NCBI GenBank assembly: GCA_017451975.1
Contig: JAFTNI010000194.1
Span: 1-26,607 of the forward strand
From: Clostridia bacterium
Lineage (GTDB): Bacteria > Bacillota > Clostridia > Oscillospirales > CAG-272
Length of the DNA: 26,607 bases
Direction: 5' to 3'
The translations under genes and the position numbers were made by a program. Under the pieces are notes generated by a model. The model saw only the letters and a list, made by a program, of their open reading frames with translations, ran no database searches and had not been told where the DNA came from. Of the stretch, positions 20,766-26,607 are shown in pieces. How positions within the stretch are numbered: the first letter of the stretch is position 1; each line of letters begins with the position of its first letter.

Positions 20766-23372
20766 TTAATTTTTCGAAATAACCGTAGGTTTTCCGTTCA
20801 TTTTCTTTTCAGACAGCTTTTCGGCAAATTCCGCTATCTCTTTGCCAACACGCGCCACCTCTGCTTCAAATTCCTTTGCCGTTGTTCTCATTATGCCCGA
20901 GTGAACGGCGGAAATTTGCAAAAGTCTATCGCCCGTTACAACCTGCACGTTGTAATTGGGGCCGAGCTCGTGCATCATTTTTTCTATAAACGTGTCTGCC
21001 GTTTCGTCTTGCTTGGTGAAAACAACGCGGAAGCCGCCGCGCGAGCTATCGGAGCCGCGCCCCGGCTTTACGCGGTAGGCATCGAAAACGAGCGCTATTT
21101 CGCGCTTGGTGAAGGCGGAATAGTTTAACAGCGTATCTATAAGCAGGTCGCGCGCATCTTCAAGGTTTTTTGCAGCGAGCGACTTCAGGCTCTCCCAAGA
21201 AAAAATGACGTTATAGCCATCTACTATTATCATTCTTTTTTGCGGTGTCGCAGGCTTTTTCGTCGCTTTTTCTTTTTTGCCCGCGGACATTACCTTTTGC
21301 TCGCTGTACTGCTTTCTTCTTATCGGGCCGAAAACGCGGAGCATGAGCGCCTCCAGTTCGTCGTCGGAAAGGTTGTATTTATTCTTCACGCTTGATGCGC
21401 GTGGCACAATTGGCTCTCCCGAATCGAGCGAAACGTCTATATCTATATGCTTGTGCTCATCTACCTCCTGCCACGGCACGAGGTAGCCTGCACCGCCCGC
21501 GCAGAAAACGGAATGCGGCGGGTTTATAAGGTCTGCTTCGGCATCATACGCCGCGGCGGCTATAATTTCCTCGGCGTTATGGCAGGGCTCGTAACCGCCC
21601 GAGGTGCAGGAAAGCTTACCCGTGCCGCGCGTATACGAAAGCACCTCGCGCGTGTAATCGTGAAGCGTGGCGACGGGCGCTCTGCCGCATATAACGGTGA
21701 ATTCGCCGTCGGCAGAATCGGTTTCAAATTCCGCAAAGCGTGCCTGAAGGTCGCTCATAGCGCGCCCCACGCTCGGCGTAGGGATTTCAAGGCGGAAATT
21801 GTAGTATGGCTCCAGAAGGGTACAGCCTGCGCGCATAAGCCCGTGGCGCACGGCGCGGAGCGCCGCTTCGCGGAAATCGCCACCCTCGGTGTGCTTCTGG
21901 TGCGCCTTTGCCGCAAGTAAGGTTATTTTCGTATCGGTAAGCAAAGCGCCCGTGCTTACGCCCCTGTGTGCCTTTTCGTAAAGATGCGAAAGTATAAGGT
22001 TTTGCCAGTTTTGCTCTATAAAGTTTTCGGGCACTCTGTTTTCAAAGGTAAGCCCCGTGCCTTTCGGCGCAGGCTCCAGCATAAGCACGACCTCGGCATA
22101 GTGGCGCAGGGGTTCAAAGTGACCTATGCCCACAGATTTTGCCGCCGCCTTTTCCTTGTAGAGTATTTTGCACGCGTCGAGCTCGCAAGCCACGCCGAAG
22201 CGCTCGGAAATAAGCCTTTTTAAAAGGTCTGTTTGTATTTCGCCCATAAGCCGTGCTTCTATTTGCACAAGCGCCTCGTTCCAGCAGAGGTGGAGCGAGG
22301 GCTCTTCCTCCTCAAGCTCCTTTAGCTTGGGGTAATACGCCACGGGGTCGCACCCCTCGGGCAAATTTATGCGGTAGGAAAGCACGGGCTCAAGCACGGG
22401 CTTTGCGCCGTCGCTTTCAAAGCCAAGCCCCTCGCCCGCATAGGTGGCGGAAAGGCCGAGCACGGCGCAGATTTCGCCTGCCTCTGCGGTATCTGTCTGC
22501 TCGAACTTCTCGCCCGAGTAAAGGCGTATTTGCGAAGCTTTTTCGGCATAGCGCTTGCCGTTTTGCGCGGTGTATACAAGCTCATCACGCGCGGAAAGCG
22601 CGCCGCCTGTTATTTTCATATAAGTAATACGCGCGCCTGCGGCGTGCGCTATTTTGTAAACCTTTGCGCCGAATTCCTCGCCGTAAACGGGCGAAAGGGT
22701 ATATCTGTCGAGTGTATCAAGCAGAAAATCCACGCCCGTATTTCTAAGCGCAGAGCCGAAAAGAACGGGGAAGATGCGGCGCTCGGCTATAAGGCGGGCG
22801 ATTTCAGCCTCTTCTATTTCTTCGCCGGAAAGGAAGGCTTCCAGAAAATCTTCATCTATCAGCGCGAGCTTTTCGTCGAGCTCTGCCTTCGTTTGGTTTT
22901 CGAAAAACGCCGTGCAGGCGGGCGAAAGCGCTTTTGCAAATTCCGCTTCAATTTCGCCCTTGGTTTTTATGCATATGTCGGTTTTGTTTGCGAAAATAAA
23001 CGTGGGCACGCCGTAAAGCGAAAGCAGGTTCCAAAGCGTGCGCGTGTGGTTCTGCACGCCGTCGGGCGCGCTTACAACGAGCACTGCGTAATCGAGCAAG
23101 GCAAGCGTGCGCTCCGTTTCCGCGGAAAAATCTATGTGCCCCGGGGTATCCAGCAAAATAAAATCGCAATTTGCGCTTGAAAAGCGCGCTTGCTTTGAAA
23201 AAATAGTTATACCGCGCTCGCGCTCTATTTCGTTCGTATCGAGAAAGGTGTTTTTATGGTCTACTCGCCCGAGCTTGCGTATTTTGCCCGAAATGTAAAG
23301 CAGCGCCTCCGAAAGCGTTGTTTTGCCTGCGTCGACGTGCGCGAGTATGCCAATGGTAAGCTTTTTTCTCAA
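20766..23372 (-). CDS. TetM/EF-G-like ribosomal GTPase fused to a YacP/Rae1-type NYN nuclease domain
   Basis: Two-part protein of 868 residues. Residues 1 to about 625 follow the ribosomal-protection/EF-G plan: G1 AHVDAGKTT (11-19), G2 ERGITIF, G3 DTPGH (75-79), G4 NKTD (129-132), SAPDGVQNHTRTLW as in TetM, then domains III-V ending near VPWQEVDEHKHI. A charged linker with KKEKATKKPATPQKR leads to a NYN domain from about 712: IIVDGYNVIF, LVFDAYRV, VVFTKQDETAD, VVTGDRLLQ, closely following Bacillus YacP (Rae1), a ribosome-dependent endonuclease that cuts mRNA in the A site. The conserved acidic residues are kept. The TetM SPVST loop reads HQKHTEGGDF (about 490), so tetracycline resistance is doubtful. 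The start is TTG with AAAGGAGG 7 nt upstream. Inference: a GTP-driven A-site factor delivering an mRNA nuclease. Confidence 0.9.
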   Translation of the reverse strand: MRKKLTIGILAHVDAGKTTLSEALLYISGKIRKLGRVDHKNTFLDTNEIERERGITIFSKQARFSSANCDFILLDTPGHIDFSAETERTLALLDYAVLVVSAPDGVQNHTRTLWNLLSLYGVPTFIFANKTDICIKTKGEIEAEFAKALSPACTAFFENQTKAELDEKLALIDEDFLEAFLSGEEIEEAEIARLIAERRIFPVLFGSALRNTGVDFLLDTLDRYTLSPVYGEEFGAKVYKIAHAAGARITYMKITGGALSARDELVYTAQNGKRYAEKASQIRLYSGEKFEQTDTAEAGEICAVLGLSATYAGEGLGFESDGAKPVLEPVLSYRINLPEGCDPVAYYPKLKELEEEEPSLHLCWNEALVQIEARLMGEIQTDLLKRLISERFGVACELDACKILYKEKAAAKSVGIGHFEPLRHYAEVVLMLEPAPKGTGLTFENRVPENFIEQNWQNLILSHLYEKAHRGVSTGALLTDTKITLLAAKAHQKHTEGGDFREAALRAVRHGLMRAGCTLLEPYYNFRLEIPTPSVGRAMSDLQARFAEFETDSADGEFTVICGRAPVATLHDYTREVLSYTRGTGKLSCTSGGYEPCHNAEEIIAAAAYDAEADLINPPHSVFCAGGAGYLVPWQEVDEHKHIDIDVSLDSGEPIVPRASSVKNKYNLSDDELEALMLRVFGPIRRKQYSEQKVMSAGKKEKATKKPATPQKRMIIVDGYNVIFSWESLKSLAAKNLEDARDLLIDTLLNYSAFTKREIALVFDAYRVKPGRGSDSSRGGFRVVFTKQDETADTFIEKMMHELGPNYNVQVVTGDRLLQISAVHSGIMRTTAKEFEAEVARVGKEIAEFAEKLSEKKMNGKPTVISKN

Positions 23373-23411
23373 AATGAAACCTCCTTTCGTTAATTTTTCC
23401 GTAATGGGTAT

Positions 23412-23440
23412 ATTATAGCATAGAAAAAAGTGTTTTTCAA
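23412..23440 (-). promoter_or_regulatory. Promoter of the GTPase-nuclease gene
   Basis: On the minus strand: TTGAAA, 17 bp, TATAAT with TG one base before the -10 box extended position (TGC). It lies about 40 bp before the TTG start and just after the terminator of the upstream regulator gene. Confidence 0.85.
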
Positions 23441-23446
23441 TACAAA

Positions 23447-23480
23447 AAAGACAGCCACACAAAAAAATGAAGCTGTCTTT
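23447..23480 (-). terminator. Terminator of the membrane XRE gene
   Basis: Stem AAAGACAGC / GCTGTCTTT (9 bp) with a 16-nt loop, followed on the minus strand by a T-run. The core GCTGTCTT is shared with the two hairpins around 16355-16536. Confidence 0.8.
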
Positions 23481-23485
23481 CATAT

Positions 23486-24256
23486 TTATTTTTCGTTATT
23501 TGATTTTATATATCGTACCGTATACGTTATAAGCAAAGCGAAAGCGGCATATACGGTGAAATTCAAAAAGCAAAGTGCAAACCATGAAAACGCGATTTCC
23601 GAAGAAAGCGCGAAAAACAGCACGAATATATATGATGCTGCGGAAATGCACCACATAACTGCCAGGCGCAAGCTTTTTTGTTTAGTTGCTTTTTGTTGCA
23701 AAGGTGTGAAAATTTTATTTGCCACATAAGCCATAATAATATAAATCAATATTTGAATAATCACGATACCGCTCAGTAAAGGCAACCTGACCATGCGCGG
23801 TGTGAGCAGGCTTATTGGTGCCAATACTACCCATACGCACCAATAACCTGCGTGCTCCCTAAGGCAGAGGCAGAGAACGGCGCATACAAGTGTGGCAACA
23901 ATAAACGGAAAAATAACGTAAAATTCCTCGCCGTGTTCTGCAAAAATAAAAGCAAGTATGCCCCCTAAAAGCGATGCTGCGAGCAATATGCACCCCGCGA
24001 GCTTTTGCGGTGTAAAAGCCGTGCTTTTTTCGGTGGGGGGGGCTTCGGCTTTCTTTACAGTGCTTCTGCCCGCAAGCTCGTCGAGCGTTACACCGAAAAT
24101 ATCGCACATTTTTATGAGCTTGTCAAGCTCGGGCACGGCACCGTCTGTTTCCCATTTTGAAACAGATTGGCGCGATACCTCCAAAAGCCCCGCAAGGTCA
24201 CCTTGCGATAAATTTTTTGCGCTGCGCAGCTCAAATATCTTGTTTCCTATAGTCAT
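23486..24256 (-). CDS. Membrane-anchored XRE-family regulator
   Basis: A 256-residue protein. Residues 1-62 are a Cro/CI helix-turn-helix (IFELRSAKNLSQGDLAGLL, recognition helix SRQSVSKWETD, then LIKMCDIFGVTLDELAG). A polar linker follows, then about six hydrophobic segments from residue 85 (KLAGCILLAASLLGGILAF, FPFIVATLVCAVLCLCL, LLSGIVIIQILIYIIMAYV and two C-terminal ones). Such HTH-plus-membrane proteins are common in Clostridia; the membrane part probably senses or anchors, but no signal is known. AAGAGG precedes the ATG. It faces away from a helical-repeat gene and has its own promoter and terminator. Confidence 0.87.
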   Translation of the reverse strand: MTIGNKIFELRSAKNLSQGDLAGLLEVSRQSVSKWETDGAVPELDKLIKMCDIFGVTLDELAGRSTVKKAEAPPTEKSTAFTPQKLAGCILLAASLLGGILAFIFAEHGEEFYVIFPFIVATLVCAVLCLCLREHAGYWCVWVVLAPISLLTPRMVRLPLLSGIVIIQILIYIIMAYVANKIFTPLQQKATKQKSLRLAVMWCISAASYIFVLFFALSSEIAFSWFALCFLNFTVYAAFALLITYTVRYIKSNNEK

Positions 24257-24288
24257 CTGAAAACCTCTTTTCGTTTTGGTATGGCATA

Positions 24289-24317
24289 ATTATAGCGCGA
24301 AAGGCGTTTTTTTGCAA
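24289..24317 (-). promoter_or_regulatory. Promoter of the membrane XRE gene
   Basis: On the minus strand: TTGCAA, 17 bp, TATAAT, about 30 bp before the start codon. The -35 box is part of a TTGCAACC half-site. Confidence 0.85.
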
Positions 24318-24355
24318 CCAAGTCGCCTTTGAAATTTAGCAACCAAAGGTTGCAA
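24312..24355. promoter_or_regulatory. Repeated GCAACC operator-like sites
   Basis: Contains a perfect GCAACC-AAA-GGTTGC palindrome (24339-24353). A further TTGCAACC at 24312-24319 pairs as an inverted repeat with GGTTGCAA at 24348-24355 and covers the -35 box of the regulator. The palindrome centre is 29 bp beyond that -35 box. Probable autoregulatory site. Confidence 0.6.
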
Positions 24356-24408
24356 ATGCGAAAAATGTAATAAAATTAATCAGTTTTTGATATTGAAACG
24401 CTTGTCTA

Positions 24409-24437
24409 TTGCAAAAATAGCCTAAATATGTTATAAT
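24409..24437 (+). promoter_or_regulatory. Promoter of the helical-repeat gene
   Basis: TTGCAA, 17 bp, TATAAT with TG at the extended -10 position, 27 bp before the start codon. Confidence 0.87.
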
Positions 24438-24464
24438 TAAAACATCAATAAAAAAGGTGATATT

Positions 24465-25361
24465 ATGGAAAATGTGATTTTTACTGATGAACAGCTTACA
24501 ACACTCAAAGCAATGCTCGATTCCGGCGAGATGAAGAAATTTATGCTTGCGTGCGATCAACTTGCCGCGTGCAAGTCGCGCGAAGCTTACGAGCTTATGA
24601 AAAAATACACGACTCACAAGGATAAATACCGAAGGCTATATGTGTTCAAAAAAATATTCTCTCACTCTGCGTCCGCAGAGCTTATACCGTGGCTGGAAGA
24701 AAGTATAGCTTCCGGCGAAGAATATTTCTCATCATACGGGCTTATGATGATAGGTGATCTTGGAATAAAAATAAACAGGGAAATTTTGCTTGCAGGGGTG
24801 GAAAGAGAGCTGAAAGACCCGTATACAGACGGGATAAATGCCCTTCGTGCGCTTGAAGCAAACGAAGAAAACTTCCGCGCAATAATTAGTATTTTTAAAA
24901 AGGCTAAAGTGTCACATCAAAAGGAATTTTTGGCGGAAATACTCTGCGAAAAATATCTTCCCGAAAAAGCAAGCGAGCTTTTCGCGCTTTTCGCCGTAAG
25001 CGATTTTGCAAAGGTGCGCATTATCGCCGCGCGTATAGGAAGAAAATACGGCTTCGACCTTGAAAAGCTGAAATACGACGAAAACGGTCATGTGAGAAAA
25101 GCTGCGGAAATGAATCTTGGTGAGTTGGATTTTTTGCGTAAATACATGAAAGATTACCGTGTGGAAATTTCGAAAGAACTCAAAAGTGCGGTTATCGTAA
25201 ATCCATATAAAGACGAGCATATAGAAATAGAATTTGAAAAATCAAAATATTGGGAGGAATACACTGTAATCCTTCCTGATACACACGCGCATTTTGGCGA
25301 TAGCGAGGATGCCGAGGAATATATAGATGAGTTTATACCGCGAGAGTTTTTAAAAAAATGA
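24465..25361 (+). CDS. HEAT-like helical-repeat protein, function unknown
   Basis: A 298-residue soluble protein made of paired helices over residues 1-220, in the style of HEAT/armadillo repeats (for example LIPWLEESIASGEEYFSSYGLMMIGDLG, KEFLAEILCEKYLPEKASELFALFAVSD, VRIIAARIGRKYG, HVRKAAEMNLGELDFL; described here as separate helix pairs). A short beta-rich acidic C-terminus follows (HIEIEFEKSKYWEEYTVILP, then SEDAEEYIDEFIP). No catalytic motif is visible; a protein-binding scaffold role is the likely guess. AAGGTGA precedes the ATG. It is divergent from the membrane XRE gene with shared regulatory DNA, and monocistronic. Confidence 0.75.
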   Translation: MENVIFTDEQLTTLKAMLDSGEMKKFMLACDQLAACKSREAYELMKKYTTHKDKYRRLYVFKKIFSHSASAELIPWLEESIASGEEYFSSYGLMMIGDLGIKINREILLAGVERELKDPYTDGINALRALEANEENFRAIISIFKKAKVSHQKEFLAEILCEKYLPEKASELFALFAVSDFAKVRIIAARIGRKYGFDLEKLKYDENGHVRKAAEMNLGELDFLRKYMKDYRVEISKELKSAVIVNPYKDEHIEIEFEKSKYWEEYTVILPDTHAHFGDSEDAEEYIDEFIPREFLKK

Positions 25362-25390
25362 AAACGTTGAAAGTGAAGGGCGATTCACGA

Positions 25391-25427
25391 AAAAAATCAC
25401 GCTCCCGAAAGGAGCGTGAAATTTTTT
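25391..25427. terminator. Bidirectional terminator between convergent genes
   Basis: Stem TCACGCTCC / GGAGCGTGA (25397-25419) with a 5-nt CGAAA loop, flanked by six A's on the left and six T's on the right, so it serves both the plus-strand helical-repeat gene and the minus-strand gene ending at 25436. Confidence 0.9.
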
Positions 25428-25435
25428 GATTAAAA

Positions 25436-26607
25436 TTATTCTGTCGTGTAGTTATCGAAGTAACCCTGAATATATACGATAGGCGTACCCTTATCGCCGG
25501 AACCGGAGGTAAGGTCGCAGAGAGAACCGATAAGGTCTGTAAGTCTTCTGGGTGTTGTACCTTCGGAAGCCATTGTGCCGTAAAGGTTATCGTCTTTTTC
25601 TTTGATCTTTTCTTTGATAGCGGCTTTGAGTTCTTCGCCTGTAAGACCTGCAAATTCGTTATCTGCGAGATATTTGAGCTTAAGCTCGTTGGGCGTGCCC
25701 TCAAGACCTGCTGTGTATGCGGGGGAAACAACCGGGTCTGCAAGCTCCCAAATTTTACCGATGGGGTCTTTGAAAGCACCGTCGCCGTAAACCATAACCT
25801 CAACAACCTTGCCTGTTGCTTCGAAGATGTTCTTCTGAACAGCGTCTACTACGGGCTGGCAATCGCGGGGGAAGAGCTTAATCTGGTCCTCAGTTGCTTT
25901 GTTGGAGCCGAGAAGACCATAGTTTTCGTTGTATCCGCTACCGTTTACGGGAGCGCTGAGTATATCATCAAGACCGTAAACGATTTCTGCGCCTGCGGCT
26001 TTGAGGATTCTCTTTGTTCTCGCTCTTGTGTGAATGTCGCAAGTGAGAACGTTCTTTGTGTATGCGAGAACCTTGCGAGGGTCGTTTGCAAATATGATTT
26101 CGGCTTCTGCGCCGCATTCTTTAATGAGAGTTTCGTAATATTCAACATAGTCGATGCCCGTAAACGTGTGCTTTTCATAACCGAAGAGCTCACGGTATTT
26201 TGCGAGATCAAGCACGTCGCTATAGGGATTTACACCCTTTTCGTCGAGAGTATCGAGAGAAACGAGGTGGTTGCCAACTTCATCGGAGGGGTAGGAAAGC
26301 ATAAGAACGACTTTCTTTGCGCCCTTTGCGATGCCACGAAGGCAGATTGCAAAACGGTTACGGCTGAGAATAGGAAGAATAACACCTACTGTTTCGCCGC
26401 CAAATTTTGCTTTGACGTCTGCTGCAAGATCGTCTACTGTTGCGTAGTTACCCTGCGCGCGAGCAACGATTGCTTCTGTCATAGCAACGATATCTCTGTT
26501 TCTGATTTCAAATCCTGCATCTTTAGAAGCTTCAAGAACAGAATCAGTAACGATTTTAACGATATCATCACTGCTTTTGATTATGGGTGCGCGAACACCA
26601 CGGGAAA
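25436..26607 (-). CDS. CofE-like protein (coenzyme F420-0:L-glutamate ligase family), 5' end missing
   Basis: The frame enters from the right edge at GVRAPIIKSSDD and runs 389 residues; an internal ATG at 26482 is not the true start because the frame stays open and conserved upstream. Family-like segments: RNRDIVAMTEAIVARAQG, ILPILSRNRFAICLRGIAKG, VEVMVYGDGAFKDPIGKIWELADPVVSP, and the Arg/Asp-containing TPRRLTDLIGSL. In methanogens and actinobacteria CofE adds glutamates to F420-0 using GTP. The roughly 400-residue Bacillota relatives are named by similarity only, and no other F420 gene is seen here, so the substrate may differ. Codon use is strongly biased toward GGT, CGT, ATC and GCA, as in highly expressed genes. 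Confidence 0.7.
   Translation of the reverse strand, partial: SRGVRAPIIKSSDDIVKIVTDSVLEASKDAGFEIRNRDIVAMTEAIVARAQGNYATVDDLAADVKAKFGGETVGVILPILSRNRFAICLRGIAKGAKKVVLMLSYPSDEVGNHLVSLDTLDEKGVNPYSDVLDLAKYRELFGYEKHTFTGIDYVEYYETLIKECGAEAEIIFANDPRKVLAYTKNVLTCDIHTRARTKRILKAAGAEIVYGLDDILSAPVNGSGYNENYGLLGSNKATEDQIKLFPRDCQPVVDAVQKNIFEATGKVVEVMVYGDGAFKDPIGKIWELADPVVSPAYTAGLEGTPNELKLKYLADNEFAGLTGEELKAAIKEKIKEKDDNLYGTMASEGTTPRRLTDLIGSLCDLTSGSGDKGTPIVYIQGYFDNYTTE

Noticed and set aside
20766..23372. Naming this gene as tetracycline resistance (tetM/tetO)
   Set aside because: The SPVST loop needed for ribosomal protection is replaced and a nuclease domain is added, so resistance is not supported.
23373..23483. 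37-residue N-terminal extension of the GTPase-nuclease up to an upstream ATG
   Set aside because: It would run through the promoter and the AAAGGAGG site; the TTG at 23372 has ideal spacing and gives the normal GTPase N-terminus.
1..26607. CRISPR arrays, insertion sequences, prophage or conjugative genes
   Set aside because: No spaced direct repeats, transposase motifs or phage structural genes were seen; the window looks like stable chromosome apart from the GH43 gene.

Overview
The window reads as chromosomal DNA of a spore-forming member of the Bacillota, most likely an anaerobic Clostridia lineage. The signs are a spoVAC-spoVAD-spoVAE operon in the short clostridial form, type III glutamine synthetase, RicT (YaaT) beside the clamp-loader delta-prime gene, lipoproteins with Gram-positive lipoboxes, strong GGAGG-type ribosome binding sites, and several TTG or GTG starts. 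Most genes favour ATA for Ile and CGC for Arg. The species cannot be named from the sequence.

Layout on the left: the tail of an unknown gene overlaps pth by ATGA, then comes a glycoside hydrolase family 43 gene whose codon use differs from its neighbours, then mfd. A PrsA-like lipoprotein follows, and a tight cluster of DUF5685, a J-domain protein with a very Cys-rich tail, and a small integral membrane protein. After these come a small coiled-coil protein, pyroglutamyl peptidase, glnN, an AIM24-family gene, a small lipoprotein, manA and a two-helix membrane peptide. The spoVA operon begins with a GTG start whose Shine-Dalgarno sequence lies inside an 18-bp perfect stem.

Middle: an XRE-family regulator faces away from holB-ricT, which starts from a full consensus promoter. 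A Gly-Arg-His tRNA operon lies on the minus strand with its own promoter and terminator.

Right: a minus-strand unit encodes a one-helix extracytoplasmic protein and, upstream of it, the most striking gene of the window. This is a TetM/EF-G-like ribosomal GTPase fused at its C-terminus to a NYN-type nuclease domain of the YacP/Rae1 family. Two kinds of ribosomal A-site factor are thus joined in one chain. Next is a membrane-anchored XRE regulator facing away from an orphan helical-repeat gene, and finally the 3' part of a CofE-like (F420-0:glutamate ligase family) gene running off the right edge.

Both XRE genes carry the same CAACC-N3-GGTTG palindrome at nearly the same distance upstream of their own -35 boxes. 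Nearly all clear promoters have a 17-bp spacer and a TG extension of the -10 box is common. No insertion sequence, CRISPR array, prophage or rRNA gene was seen. The longest stretch without a protein gene (19550-20001) holds the three tRNAs, their promoter and terminators.
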